Source: a virus
Virus record (IMG/VR): IMGVR_UViG_3300030450_002935
Location: 1 to 43,417 of that record
Direction: 5' to 3' (one strand)
Length of the DNA: 43,417 nucleotides
The translations under genes were made by a program, and so were the position numbers. The notes under the pieces were generated by a model. The model made no database searches, was not told the origin of the DNA, and worked only from the letters and a program-made list of their open reading frames with translations. Each line of letters begins with the position of its first letter. The first letter of the stretch is position 1. Positions 30,293 through 39,856 of the stretch are shown in pieces.

Positions 30293-30699
30293 TGTGTTTT
30301 GGCGGAGGCGGAGGTCGAGCAACTATTACTCAACCTGATTACAACGCCTATAACCAACAATTTCAGTTACAAAAAGATGCAATTAATCGGACGTTGGATA
30401 ACAACACCCGAAGCATTCAGGCTGAATTAAATACTGCTTTGAGGTCTAAGAAATCAGTTCTTGAAGAATTGACTACTTCTCAAAGAAGTTTGGCAGAGAA
30501 CACCAATGCACAAGCAATGCGATTAGCTCAGGTGATAGGGCCTCCTCCTCCTGAGAAACATGCTGATGCTCCTGTTATTGGAGCTAAGGCTCGTGGCTTG
30601 GTAGGCAAAAAAGGTAAGTCTGCTTTGCGAATAGGTAGAGGCTCTTCTACCAAGTCCGGCGCTGGTGCTGGAGCCAATTTGAACATTTATTCCACTTAG
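30292..30699 (+). CDS. MCFGGG virion protein, T7 gp6.7/gp7.3-like (copy 1)
   Basis: Encodes 135 residues. The N-terminus MCFGGGGGRATITQPD recalls T7 gp6.7 (MCFSPK). The middle is helical, and the C-terminus KKGKSALRIGRGSSTKSGAGAGANLNIYST recalls T7 gp7.3 (a basic KK...L..ARSSGGGINI end). Both T7 proteins are minor virion proteins tied to tail assembly or ejection. It is first of three tandem relatives that share the M-C-x-G start and this Gly/Ser-rich end, upstream of the portal gene. Confidence 0.65.
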   Translation: MCFGGGGGRATITQPDYNAYNQQFQLQKDAINRTLDNNTRSIQAELNTALRSKKSVLEELTTSQRSLAENTNAQAMRLAQVIGPPPPEKHADAPVIGAKARGLVGKKGKSALRIGRGSSTKSGAGAGANLNIYST

Positions 30700-30711
30700 G
30701 AGGTTTGCATC

Positions 30712-31110
30712 ATGTGTTTTGGTGGTGGTCCCAAAATGCCCAACATTGTTTATCAAGGTCCAAGTGATGAGGACATTGCTAAAAATGAACAGGCTTTAGC
30801 TGAATACCAAACTCGCGTACAAGAGCAGCAGGCAACTTTTACGTCTCAATTGCAAGAACAAATTGACGCGGCGAATGCAGAGACAGCTTCTTTACAAGAA
30901 CGATTAGATGCAACTGCAGCTTCTGCAGCCGCGGCTTCTGCGGCACAGCAAACAGGTGCTTATGTAGCTTCTTCTCAAGTTAGTGAAGACGTGACAGGGG
31001 CTCAGACCACTGCTGCAATTACTAAAAAGAAAAAACCTTCTTCAAATTTAAAAATAGCTAAAGCTGGACTGCCTTCCGCCGCAGGCGCTGGGCTCAATAT
31101 TGGAGTTTAA
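30712..31110 (+). CDS. MCFGGG virion protein, T7 gp6.7/gp7.3-like (copy 2)
   Basis: Encodes 132 residues. It starts MCFGGGPKMPNIVYQGPSDE, has a long Gln/Ala/Glu coiled coil (residues about 22-85), and ends KKKKPSSNLKIAKAGLPSAAGAGLNIGV, the same C-terminal theme as its neighbours. AGGAGG precedes the ATG by 9 bases. It is likely a minor tail or ejected virion protein; the helical centre differs from copy 1. Confidence 0.65.
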   Translation: MCFGGGPKMPNIVYQGPSDEDIAKNEQALAEYQTRVQEQQATFTSQLQEQIDAANAETASLQERLDATAASAAAASAAQQTGAYVASSQVSEDVTGAQTTAAITKKKKPSSNLKIAKAGLPSAAGAGLNIGV

Positions 31111-31112
31111 TT

Positions 31113-31586
31113 ATGTGTGCTGGACCTGGTAAACCTATCGCTGATTTTGTTAATCGGACAGTTGAAAATGTTTCTGGAGTAACGGCCAAGAGACAGGCAA
31201 TTAAACAACAAGAAGAAGCAAATGCAGAAGCTGGTAGGAAACAAGCTGAATTAGATCGTTTAGCAAGAGAAAGAGAGGCTGTTGCAGCTCAACAACAGTC
31301 TCAATTAATGGCTTATGAAAATAGCTTGAAACAACAGCAAGCTGCACAACAGGCGCAAGTCGAAGAATTAAAAGCAGAGAATGCTCAACGTATTGGAGAG
31401 ACTCGTGCAAGAGGTACAGCGGTAGTTAATAGTTTGAGAATTCTTGCTCAAGATCCAAGAAGAGCCCCATCAGCACAAACGTCTAAAAAATCACAGACAA
31501 AAGGAAGACCTAGAGCAACAACTGCCTCCTTAAAACTAGGAACTGGTCAGACAGGTTCTGGTTCTGGTACAAATTATTCCGTTTAA
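31113..31586 (+). CDS. MCxG virion protein, T7 gp6.7/gp7.3-like (copy 3)
   Basis: Encodes 157 residues. It starts MCAGPGKPIADFVNRTVENV, followed by a Gln/Ala/Glu/Arg-rich coiled coil (residues about 25-100). It ends in a basic stretch, KKSQTKGRPRATTASLKLGTGQTGSGSGTNYSV. The start two bases after the previous stop shows tight coupling. It is the third of three tandem relatives and the most diverged. Its likely role is a minor tail or ejected virion component. Confidence 0.6.
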   Translation: MCAGPGKPIADFVNRTVENVSGVTAKRQAIKQQEEANAEAGRKQAELDRLAREREAVAAQQQSQLMAYENSLKQQQAAQQAQVEELKAENAQRIGETRARGTAVVNSLRILAQDPRRAPSAQTSKKSQTKGRPRATTASLKLGTGQTGSGSGTNYSV

Positions 31587-31590
31587 AATC

Positions 31591-33228
31591 ATGGCTACTT
31601 ATTCATCAGCTACAGGGACAGCAGAACAGCGTTATAGGCAAGGAGAAGGAGATCGGAATTATTTTCTTGAACGTGCTCGAACTTCTTCTCGTTTAACACT
31701 TCCTTATTTGGTTCCTGCTAGCAATGACACGCGGCCAAATAATAAAGATACTTATCCCGTTCCTTGGAATGGCATCGGAGCTAGAGGTTGTTTAAACTTA
31801 GCGAGCCGAATGTTATTGGCGTTACTTCCCCCAACGCAGCAATTCTTTCGGTTCTCCCTCGACGATACCGAGCTGATTAAGCAAGGGGTATCGCCGGAGG
31901 AGAAGTCGAAATTTGAAGAAGCTCTTAGCAAGATTGAAAGAGTAGTTCTTCGTGAGATTGAAGCTAGTAATGATCGTGTTGTATTTCACGAGGCTTTGCT
32001 TCATCTCATTGTTACAGGGAATGCATTGCTTTATGTCTCGTCAGAAGGTTTACGTGTTTATCACTTAAATCGTTTTGTATGTTTTCGAGATCCGATGGGC
32101 AACCCGACTGAGGTTGTTGTATGTGAAGAACTTCCTTATTACTCTTTGCCTGACAAGATTAAAGACTTACTTGAAGAGGAACAAGAAGAAGAATTAAAGG
32201 GAGCTTTTGATCCTCAAGAAGTTTTAGAAAGAAAAGAAGAAGAAAAAACCTGCAAAATCTATACGCGAATTGAATGGAAAAATGATCAAGTTTATTGGCA
32301 TCAGGAAGTTAAAGGAAAAATAGTTCCTGGTACTGAAGGACGTTCTCCTAAAGATGTAAGTCCTTGGTTGCCTTTAAGGATGATTCGCACTGACGGACAA
32401 CCTTATGGAATTGGGTATGTTGAATCTGCGGCAATTGCTGATCTTCAAACTGTTGAAGCTTTATGCCAGGCAGTAGCAGAGGGTTCACTTGCTAGCAGTA
32501 AGTGTGTTTTTCTGGTCAAGCCAAATGGTGTTACGAAAGCAGCAGATTTAGCGAAGTGCCCAAATGGAGCATTTGTTACAGGAGATCCTAATGACGTATT
32601 GGCTTTGCAAGTTCAAAAAAGCCAAGATCTCTCTGTTGCAATGCAGGGCAAACAGCAAATAGAAACAAGGCTTGCACAGGCTTTCATGCTTGCTGATGTA
32701 AGAGATTCGGAAAGGACGACTGCTGAAGAAGTGAGATTGCAGGCTTTGCAGATTGAAAATTCGTTGGGTTCGATTTATTCCATATTGACGAGTGAATTTC
32801 AAGTACCTTATGTCGCACGCAAATTAGACATTCTTGTTAGAGAAAACAAAGTACCGAAATTACCAAAAGAATTAGTCAAGCCAGTCATGACGGTTGGCTT
32901 GGCTGCTGTTGGGAGAGGTAATGATCTTGAACAATTGGTTCGGTTCATTACCACTCTTGGTCAGACAATTGGCCCTGAAGGTATGGCTACTTATTTGAAA
33001 CCAAGTGAGTTGATTACAAGACTCGCTTATTCAATGGGTATCGACACTATTGGGTTAATTAAGTCTGCAGAGGAGTTGCAGGCGGAAGCGTTAGCAGCTC
33101 AACAAGCAGCCCAACAACAGGCAGTTTTGGAATCAAAGCTGGCTGATCCACAAAACATTGCCAATGCAGCTCAAACTACTCAAGAGATGCAGATGGCTGA
33201 ACAACAACCAACTGAAGAACAACCATGA
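31591..33228 (+). CDS. Portal (head-tail connector) protein, T7 gp8-like
   Basis: Encodes 545 residues (T7 gp8 is 536). Typical features: YRQGEGDRNYFLERARTSSRLTLPYLVP, PVPWNGIGARGCLNLASRMLLALLPPTQQFFRF near the N-terminus, and LPLRMIRTDGQPYGIGYVESAAIADLQTVEAL in the middle. RDSERTTAEEVRLQALQIENSLGSIYS follows, then a Gln-rich C-terminal tail. Portal dodecamers form the DNA entry vertex and attach the tail. It is followed by scaffold and capsid, as in T7. Confidence 0.95.
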   Translation: MATYSSATGTAEQRYRQGEGDRNYFLERARTSSRLTLPYLVPASNDTRPNNKDTYPVPWNGIGARGCLNLASRMLLALLPPTQQFFRFSLDDTELIKQGVSPEEKSKFEEALSKIERVVLREIEASNDRVVFHEALLHLIVTGNALLYVSSEGLRVYHLNRFVCFRDPMGNPTEVVVCEELPYYSLPDKIKDLLEEEQEEELKGAFDPQEVLERKEEEKTCKIYTRIEWKNDQVYWHQEVKGKIVPGTEGRSPKDVSPWLPLRMIRTDGQPYGIGYVESAAIADLQTVEALCQAVAEGSLASSKCVFLVKPNGVTKAADLAKCPNGAFVTGDPNDVLALQVQKSQDLSVAMQGKQQIETRLAQAFMLADVRDSERTTAEEVRLQALQIENSLGSIYSILTSEFQVPYVARKLDILVRENKVPKLPKELVKPVMTVGLAAVGRGNDLEQLVRFITTLGQTIGPEGMATYLKPSELITRLAYSMGIDTIGLIKSAEELQAEALAAQQAAQQQAVLESKLADPQNIANAAQTTQEMQMAEQQPTEEQP

Positions 33229-34112
33229 CCACAGCTCCACAAGCACCAGACACTTCACCTCAAATTGCTATTCCTGAAGGACAGGAAGGAATGGCAGGCC
33301 CAGGTCAAGAGGACTTACTTGAAGAATTCCGTAAAGAGCAAGAAGAAGCTCAACGAGAATTAGAGGTTCCTGAAAAATTTAGGAATGCTTCAAAAGAAGA
33401 TCTGATCAAGGCTTATCAAGAGCTTGAGAAGATGAAGTCTAAACAGCCAGAGGAATCTAAAGCTCCTGAAACCAAAGAAGCTAAAGAGTCAGAGGTCACT
33501 GGTTACACCGCAGAACAAGCTGCAGAAGTTTATGGAAAGGAAGCTGTAGAAGCTTTAGCAGAGAAGGGTTTAAACCTTGCTGACGTGATGTTTAAGGCTG
33601 ATCAAGGTGAAGACATCAGTGAGCATTTTGACACCCTTGCAGAGACATTTAAAGTCCCTAGGCAAGTCGTAGAGAATTATGTTTCTAAATCTCAAGGAGC
33701 GCCTGCTGAAAAAACTTCTGAGCTTACTGAAGCAGATGGAGCTGAATTAAAAGCTGAAATTGGTGGAGAGGATGCTTTCAATCAATTGGCAGATTGGGCA
33801 AGAAAAACTTTAGATCCAGAAGTTATAAAAGAATTTGATGCTGCTGTAGAGAGTAATAACAAAGAGACAATTCGATGGGCTTTAAGAGCTTTAAGAGCAG
33901 AAAGGAATTCTCCTGACACTGTTGTAGAGCCAAAGCTCTACGGGGGTGGTGATGCTCCGGCGGAAAGCAAATTTGAAAGTCAGCAGCAAGTATTAGATGC
34001 GATGAATAAGAGGAATGAAAGAGGTCAACGTATTTACGATATTGATCCTGCTTATCAAGAAAAGGTAAAAGAAATGCTTTATAGAAGTGAAGTTTTTAAC
34101 CCACAACGCTAA
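33225..34112 (+). CDS. Capsid assembly (scaffolding) protein, T7 gp9-like
   Basis: Encodes 295 residues (T7 gp9 is 307), acidic, helical and Glu/Gln/Ala-rich. A disordered start is followed by FRKEQEEAQRELEVPEKFRNASKEDLIKAYQELEKM, and the C-terminal helices are NKRNERGQRIYDIDPAYQEKVKEMLYRSEVF. It overlaps the portal stop by ATGA and lies directly before the capsid gene. It directs procapsid assembly and leaves before maturation. Confidence 0.9.
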   Translation: MTTAPQAPDTSPQIAIPEGQEGMAGPGQEDLLEEFRKEQEEAQRELEVPEKFRNASKEDLIKAYQELEKMKSKQPEESKAPETKEAKESEVTGYTAEQAAEVYGKEAVEALAEKGLNLADVMFKADQGEDISEHFDTLAETFKVPRQVVENYVSKSQGAPAEKTSELTEADGAELKAEIGGEDAFNQLADWARKTLDPEVIKEFDAAVESNNKETIRWALRALRAERNSPDTVVEPKLYGGGDAPAESKFESQQQVLDAMNKRNERGQRIYDIDPAYQEKVKEMLYRSEVFNPQR

Positions 34113-34213
34113 TATTTAGCGCAGAACACCCCAACAGCAGCAGGCCCATCAAGGTGGATAACCTGTATGAGGAAGGAAAAGTGCTTCTAATTAAAACTTT
34201 TACTTACTGATTC

Positions 34214-35239
34214 ATGGCTGTAACACTAAGCCGTATCGGTCAAATTAAGGGCTCTGCTGCTACTTGGGGAGCAGGCGCTACTGGTTTAGATACCGATAGG
34301 GCGATGATGCTGAAACTCGGCAGTGCCGAAGTTTTGGATGCCTTTATGACCGCAACGGTTTTTAAAGGAAAAACTCGCGAAAGAAACATTCGTGGTGGCA
34401 AGAGTGTCGCCTTCCCAATCACGGGAAAAATGGTTGCTACTTATCATCAACCAGGCACTGAAATTACCGGAAATGGTAATGATCCATCCGACATAAATGA
34501 GCGGGTAATTAGTCTTGACGCATTGATGGTTGCTGATGCAGCGATTCTTGAAGTTGATGAGCTTATGTCATATTTTGATGTAAGACAAATCTATACAAAA
34601 GAATTAGGCAGAGCCCTTGCAGTAGAATATGATAAGCGTGTTGCAAGAATGATTTTTGCAGCCGCAAGTAATTCAACTGAGCCATTAGACAAGTCTTCTA
34701 ATAGTGGTAGAACAGGCCAAGGAATTACACTTGGTACTGACTACACAGCAGGCGGTGCAACCCGTCAAGCAAAAGGCGATGCTCTTGTTAATGCTATCTT
34801 CGATGCCCGTGTAGGTTTTGAAGGAAAAGATGTAAGTATCGACGACATGTACGCCGTCTTTACTCCAGAAGATTATTATCTTATTACTCAATCAAGTCGT
34901 GCAATTAATGCTGACTTTGGTGGAGCTGGAAACATCGCTGATGGCCGTACTCTAAAAGTAGCTGGCATCCCAATCTTTAGTTCTAATCATGTTAACCAAG
35001 CTGCTTACACACTTGTAGCTGGTGATCACAATTCAGATTATGCTCAAGATTTAAGCAAGACCAAAGGCTTAATTTTCAATAAAGAAGCAGTTGGAGTAGT
35101 TTCATTGCTTGCTCCTTCCCTTCAAATGACAGGCGAAGAGTTCAGAGTGGTTCACCAGTCTGACCTTTTGGTTGCACGTCAAGCTCTCGGAATGGGAGTT
35201 CTTCGTGCAGAATCTGCTTGTAAGGTTGTTATTCCTTAG
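34214..35239 (+). CDS. Major capsid protein, T7 gp10-like
   Basis: Encodes 341 residues (T7 gp10A is 345). HK97-fold landmarks of the T7 group are present: DRAMMLKLGSAEVLDAFMTATVFKGKTRERNIRGGKSVAFPITGKM, YHQPGTEITG, then YAVFTPEDYYLITQSSRAINADFGGAGNIADGRTLKVAGIPIFSSNH, ending in LLVARQALGMGVLRAESACKVV. It has a 100-base leader without a clear promoter element. A strong terminator follows the gene, as T-phi does in T7. Confidence 0.95.
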   Translation: MAVTLSRIGQIKGSAATWGAGATGLDTDRAMMLKLGSAEVLDAFMTATVFKGKTRERNIRGGKSVAFPITGKMVATYHQPGTEITGNGNDPSDINERVISLDALMVADAAILEVDELMSYFDVRQIYTKELGRALAVEYDKRVARMIFAAASNSTEPLDKSSNSGRTGQGITLGTDYTAGGATRQAKGDALVNAIFDARVGFEGKDVSIDDMYAVFTPEDYYLITQSSRAINADFGGAGNIADGRTLKVAGIPIFSSNHVNQAAYTLVAGDHNSDYAQDLSKTKGLIFNKEAVGVVSLLAPSLQMTGEEFRVVHQSDLLVARQALGMGVLRAESACKVVIP

Positions 35240-35264
35240 ATAAAGTAGGTCTGCATAATAAATT

Positions 35265-35291
35265 GAGGTCAGTTTACTGGCCTCTTTTTTT
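35265..35291 (+). terminator. Intrinsic terminator after capsid gene
   Basis: GAGG-T-CAG-TTTA-CTG-G-CCTC (stem of 7 bp plus a T-G wobble) followed by TTTTTTT. This is the position of T-phi in T7, allowing high capsid expression relative to tail genes. Confidence 0.85.
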
Positions 35292-35311
35292 GTGTCTAAT
35301 ACAATAAGAAC

Positions 35312-35323
35312 TACATCCCTGTA
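35312..35323 (+). promoter_or_regulatory. TAC-N6-GTA element before tail genes
   Basis: TAC ATCCCT GTA with the extended dyad CTACATCCCTGTAG, 8 bases before ATG 35332. It lies just after the capsid terminator, so it is well placed to restart transcription for the tail genes. Confidence 0.55.
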
Positions 35324-35331
35324 GTGATCAA

Positions 35332-35994
35332 ATGGGCATAGCAAATCAAACAGTGACGCCAGGGAGAACTTCTCTTCTTGATGCAGTGAATATTCTCCTA
35401 GAGAACATAGGGGAACAACCAGTCAATACGCTGGAAAATCAGCAGATTCAGGACGCTCGTTTCGCGGAAAGAGTTCTTCTTGAATTTCACAAGGAAGGCC
35501 AGGTAAAGGGTTGGAGCTGGAATTCTGAACATTGCTATCCCTTCTCAAAAGATTCTTCAACAGGAGAAGTTTCTATTCCTTCAAATGTTGTTCAGTTTGC
35601 ACTTGATCCTTATGTCTACGCAAATAGGTATGTATTGAGAGGTCAAAGACTTTATGACACAACCAATCGGACTTATGTAATGGAGTCAACAGTGACAAAG
35701 ATTGAGGCTGATGTTATTTGGTTGATGCCCTGGGACGAAACACCTGAAGCGTATAACCGTTGGACAACAATTCGTTCTGCCCGTGTTTTTTCAGCAAGAG
35801 TTTTAGGTACTGACGCTTCGTTTAGATATACGGCTGCTGACGAAAGAGATGCTCAAACAGTTTTGGAGCGTATGGAACAACAGCAAGAACAACCAAATAT
35901 TTTGACAGGAGGAAGGAACTACTTACCTTTCCCTACTTATGCCCCTCCTTCTGGTTTAACTACTCGTCGTCTTAGTTCTGGTATTCGCATCTAA
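35332..35994 (+). CDS. Tail tubular protein A, T7 gp11-like
   Basis: Encodes 220 residues (T7 gp11 is 196). Conserved sequence TSLLDAVNILLENIGEQPVNTLENQQIQDARFAERVLLEFHKEGQVKGWSWNSEHCYPF leads, with later ARVFSARVLGTDASFRYTAADERDAQTVLERMEQQ. It forms the gatekeeper ring between portal and nozzle. The stop overlaps the next start (TAATG). Confidence 0.92.
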   Translation: MGIANQTVTPGRTSLLDAVNILLENIGEQPVNTLENQQIQDARFAERVLLEFHKEGQVKGWSWNSEHCYPFSKDSSTGEVSIPSNVVQFALDPYVYANRYVLRGQRLYDTTNRTYVMESTVTKIEADVIWLMPWDETPEAYNRWTTIRSARVFSARVLGTDASFRYTAADERDAQTVLERMEQQQEQPNILTGGRNYLPFPTYAPPSGLTTRRLSSGIRI

Positions 35995-38513
35995 TGGCTC
36001 TTCGTTCTTATTCAATCCCAAATCTTAGTCAGGGAGTTAGCCAACAACCTGATGCTCAAAGAGATCCTAGTCAAGGAGAAATCCAAGTTAATGGCATGTC
36101 TTCAATTATGGAAGGCTTAAGGAAAAGGGATTCCAGTTATACATTGGCTGAAGTTTCAGCTACCTCTTTTGGCGATTGTTTTATTCATAGTATTCTTAGG
36201 GATAATGTCGAAGAATATTTAGCAGTAATTACAAGTTCAAGTATTAAAGTTTATGATTTAGAAGGTACAGCAAAAACAGTTACTCCTGCGACTAATGCTT
36301 ATAACTATTTGAGTACGATAAGTGATGCGAAGCAAGACATAAGAGCTGTAACAATTGCTGATTATACGTTTATATCAAATACTAAAAAGATTCCTGCAAT
36401 GAACACAGCCACAGCACCGACAAGTGCGCGGCCTAGTGCTCATGAAGCTTTGGTTTGGGTTAAAGCAGCATCTTATGGTCAAACTTATAAATTAACTGTT
36501 AATGGTTATACAGCATCAATCCAGACTGCAGTTGCACCAGTTGTCAGTGATGGATCTTCTGTAACAGAAAATAGAATAAGTTCTGAAGATATTGCACAAA
36601 GTTTAAAGACAACTTTAGAGGCTACTGCTTTATCTGGAGTAACAATTACCAGAAGTGGATCTGTACTTTGGCTCCAATCTTCTAGTGCAATTACACTTGC
36701 TGCTACAGACGCGAGAGCCAATGCAGATATAACTGCGATCCTTAATGAAGTTCAAACCTTTACTGAATTACCGACTATTGCTCCGAATGGTTATCAAGTA
36801 GGAATTAGTGGAGATCCTGGCAATAATTTTGATGGTTACTATGTTGAATTTAAACCTAAGAGTGGAACATTTGGAGAAGGTTTATGGGTTGAAACTGTTA
36901 GTCCAGGCGTTGAATATGAAATAGACAAAGATACGATGCCGCATTTACTAGTCAGATTGCCTGACGGTAATTTTTGGTTCGGTCCTGCTGATGGAAGTAC
37001 TCAAGGAAGTTCTCCTAATACTGTCGTAATCCCTACATGGGGTCAGAGAACTACAGGTGATTACACAACAGCCCCTAATCCAAGTTTTATTGGACATGCA
37101 ATAAATGACATCACGATATATAAGAACAGACTTGTTCTTCTTGCCGATGAAAATGTCATTCTTAGCAGGGTCCGAGAGTTCTTTAATTTCTGGCCTGAGA
37201 CGGTTACAACGATTCTCGATACAGACCCTATAGATGTTGTTGCATCTAATAACAGGGTTTCAGTTCTTCGTTATGCGGTTCCTTATCAAGATGAATTAAT
37301 TCTATTTTCTTCTCAATATCAATTTAGATTTAATGCTGCAGAAACAGTTTTAACTCCAGCCACTGCCCAGATAACAGTCTTAACTCAGTTTGAAACTGAT
37401 GTAAATGTAAGGCCTCAGTTAGCAGGGGGAGGGATTATCTTTGCTCAAAATAATGGTGACTGGGCGCAATTCCGTGAGTTTAGTGTTAGAGGAGCTGGCA
37501 CTGCTTTAACCGCAGATGCACAGGATCTAACAGGTTATGTCTCTGCTTATGTACCCAGTGACATTTTTAAATTAACGATCAACGATACAAGTAATGCTGT
37601 TTTCTGTATTAGTTCAAAAACGGGACATAAAAATCGAATTTACCTTTACAAATACTTTTTTAGGAATACAGGCCAAGGAGTAGAGAGGGCTCAATCCAGT
37701 TGGAGTCATTGGGAATTTAGTGGGGCCGATGAAATCCTTCAGGTCTTATGCATTAGGGAAACTCTTTATTGCTTAATGAGGTATGGAACGAAGGTGTATT
37801 TAGAGGCTGTCCCTGTTATGGATCGCCTTAGCGAGCCTGTTGCAGGAGCCCCCTATCCTTTCCTGTTGGATCGTCGCATCTCTACTACTACTGAAACTCC
37901 TAGTGGGGTGAGAGTTTCAGCAGGTACGTATGACGCAACTACACAGAAAACGACATGGACACTTCCCTACACAATTGCATCCAAGACGGAAGCATGGAGT
38001 GCTTTTGATACAACGGCGAACGGAGGTGTTTTACTTGGGTCGGCAACGAGTGGGAACCAAATTATTGCTGATGGTGATTGGTCTAGTTCTCCGATTTACT
38101 TTGGCGAGTCTTATAACTTCAGATACCGTTTTACTCGTTTTAAATTATATAAAGAAATAGGAGGAGGAAAGGCTGCAGGAAATGTAGAGAGGACACAAGT
38201 AAGACATGCAAAGCTAAGGTACCATGAAACATTTTTCTTTGAAATTCATGTATTCCCAGAAGGAAGAGACACAGGTATTTATAAGTTTGAGAGTGAAATC
38301 TTAGGTTCTAGGAATTCACTTATTGGTTCTGCTTTGCCTACTGGATGGGATTCAGATAACGAAAGATTTCAGGAAGGTGTCTTTACTATTCCAATAATGA
38401 GTCGTGGTGAACGATGCATGGTTGAGATACATAACGACACTCCTCACCCTTGTAAGTTTTCAACTTGCGAATGGGTTGCTTTACTAACAGGAAAAGCGAA
38501 CGCATTAAGATGA
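35994..38513 (+). CDS. Tail tubular protein B (nozzle), T7 gp12-like
   Basis: Encodes 839 residues (T7 gp12 is 794). The start SIPNLSQGVSQQPDAQRDPSQGEIQVNGMSSIMEGLRKRDSS is the family signature. Other landmarks are DYTFISNTKKIPAM, FIGHAINDITIYKNRLVLLADENVILSRVREFFNFWPETV and the C-terminal EFRYRFTR-type strand (NFRYRFTRFKLYKE). It forms the hexameric nozzle that carries fibres and opens on adsorption. Confidence 0.95.
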   Translation: MALRSYSIPNLSQGVSQQPDAQRDPSQGEIQVNGMSSIMEGLRKRDSSYTLAEVSATSFGDCFIHSILRDNVEEYLAVITSSSIKVYDLEGTAKTVTPATNAYNYLSTISDAKQDIRAVTIADYTFISNTKKIPAMNTATAPTSARPSAHEALVWVKAASYGQTYKLTVNGYTASIQTAVAPVVSDGSSVTENRISSEDIAQSLKTTLEATALSGVTITRSGSVLWLQSSSAITLAATDARANADITAILNEVQTFTELPTIAPNGYQVGISGDPGNNFDGYYVEFKPKSGTFGEGLWVETVSPGVEYEIDKDTMPHLLVRLPDGNFWFGPADGSTQGSSPNTVVIPTWGQRTTGDYTTAPNPSFIGHAINDITIYKNRLVLLADENVILSRVREFFNFWPETVTTILDTDPIDVVASNNRVSVLRYAVPYQDELILFSSQYQFRFNAAETVLTPATAQITVLTQFETDVNVRPQLAGGGIIFAQNNGDWAQFREFSVRGAGTALTADAQDLTGYVSAYVPSDIFKLTINDTSNAVFCISSKTGHKNRIYLYKYFFRNTGQGVERAQSSWSHWEFSGADEILQVLCIRETLYCLMRYGTKVYLEAVPVMDRLSEPVAGAPYPFLLDRRISTTTETPSGVRVSAGTYDATTQKTTWTLPYTIASKTEAWSAFDTTANGGVLLGSATSGNQIIADGDWSSSPIYFGESYNFRYRFTRFKLYKEIGGGKAAGNVERTQVRHAKLRYHETFFFEIHVFPEGRDTGIYKFESEILGSRNSLIGSALPTGWDSDNERFQEGVFTIPIMSRGERCMVEIHNDTPHPCKFSTCEWVALLTGKANALR

Positions 38514-38956
38514 AATGGATTAAAGCTACCTCTAGTATTGCTTCCGAGGTCGGAGAGAATTTAAGACGCCAGGACGTAAATGAAGTATTAATGAGTCATG
38601 GAATGACAGGCCATCAAGCAGTTATGGAAAGCTTTAAGCAGAGTTCAATTTGTCAGGCAATAGAGGGTGACGATGGTGACCCTGTTGGTCTTACGGGGGT
38701 AGTGGACAATAGAATATGGCTTTTAGGGACAGATAAATTGACAGCAACTAAAAATCACCGATGGCAGTTATGTCTTTATGGGCGAGAATGGGTTGAACAT
38801 TGCCTTGAGAGTGTGGGAAAACCTATTGGAAATTATGTCTATTCAGAAAATAAAAAATCAATTCGTTGGTTGAAACATTTGGGCTTTATTATTTATGAGC
38901 CAGAGCCATTTGGTCCCTGGGATTCAATGTTCTGTCCTTTTTGGAGGAGTAACTAA
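38510..38956 (+). CDS. GNAT-fold internal virion protein, T7 gp13-like
   Basis: Encodes 148 residues from ATG 38510, which overlaps the gp12-like stop as ATGA; upstream in-frame codons lie in the preceding gene. The sequence SHGMTGHQAVMESFKQSS, DGDPVGLTGVVDNRIWLLGTD, then GKPIGNYVYSENKKSIRWLKHLGFIIYEPEPFG follows a degenerate acetyltransferase fold. T7 gp13 sits in the same position and is needed for core assembly. Catalysis is not implied. Confidence 0.8.
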   Translation: MKWIKATSSIASEVGENLRRQDVNEVLMSHGMTGHQAVMESFKQSSICQAIEGDDGDPVGLTGVVDNRIWLLGTDKLTATKNHRWQLCLYGREWVEHCLESVGKPIGNYVYSENKKSIRWLKHLGFIIYEPEPFGPWDSMFCPFWRSN

Positions 38957-39846
38957 TGGCATTTCTTGCCCCTACAAGCTGGGCTGGTCTCGGAGCAGCA
39001 GGTGCTGGAGCTAGCGCTGCTGGTGGGTCAACTTTGTTGACAGCTTTAGGTGGTCCAGTCGGAATCGCTTTAGGAGCTGGTCAGGCTCTCCTTGGGATTG
39101 CAGGCGCTTCTCTTGAGAACAAAGCAAAACAACAGGATTATCTAAATCAAACTGCTTTTCAAAATGCGACTACTGCCTTTAATACTTGGCAGGCAGGGCT
39201 AAATGCAGATATTCAAGACCTTAATTCTGACTATCAATATTGGGCTGAAACTGTTCAATACAATAATAATTTGGCCCAGGTTGCAGCAAATAGAAATTAC
39301 GAATTTTCGAGAGAATTAGTTCAAGCTGAAACTGTTGCAAGAACAAGAGCATCCGCCACTGCTGCAGGAATGATTGATGCTGATGCAATAGCAGGTCAGT
39401 TACGAGAAAGAGCTATGCAGGAAAGCATGGCAATAATGCAGCAGAAAAGAAGAGCGTTACAAGCTAATGCCACTGTTCAGGCAATGTCTAAGACAGGTGC
39501 AGGTCGAACCTTGGAATCGTTTGAACGTAATTTTGCTTTTCAATTAGGCGAGTACACGACAATATCTAGCATTAATGAAGGGATTAGAAATAGACAATAC
39601 CGTCGCGATCAATATGCAAATATTGCTAGAAGTTTGAGCCAATACAACAGTCAGCAGTTTTACGAGCGTCAAAAATATATTGATCCAATTGCTCCATTTG
39701 CGCCTTTACCTACTTTGGTCATGCCTCCCCCTCCTTCTATGACAGGGGCCAAACCTATTGATACCACTCTTCTTGGTGCTGGTACTGCTGTTCTTGGTGG
39801 TGTTAATACAGCTCTTGGTATTGGTGACTATTTATCCTCTCAATAG
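38956..39846 (+). CDS. Internal virion protein, T7 gp14-like
   Basis: Encodes 296 residues (T7 gp14 is 196). The N-terminus is a Gly/Ala-rich hydrophobic segment (LGAAGAGASAAGGSTLLTALGGPVGIALGAGQALLGIAGA, residues about 8-50) suited to membrane insertion. A Gln/Asn-rich helical domain (TRASATAAGMIDADAIAGQLRERAMQESMAIMQQKRRAL) follows, with a Pro-rich C-terminus. T7 gp14 forms the outer-membrane pore during ejection. Order and composition support the call. Confidence 0.85.
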   Translation: MAFLAPTSWAGLGAAGAGASAAGGSTLLTALGGPVGIALGAGQALLGIAGASLENKAKQQDYLNQTAFQNATTAFNTWQAGLNADIQDLNSDYQYWAETVQYNNNLAQVAANRNYEFSRELVQAETVARTRASATAAGMIDADAIAGQLRERAMQESMAIMQQKRRALQANATVQAMSKTGAGRTLESFERNFAFQLGEYTTISSINEGIRNRQYRRDQYANIARSLSQYNSQQFYERQKYIDPIAPFAPLPTLVMPPPPSMTGAKPIDTTLLGAGTAVLGGVNTALGIGDYLSSQ

Positions 39847-39856
39847 GTAATTAATT

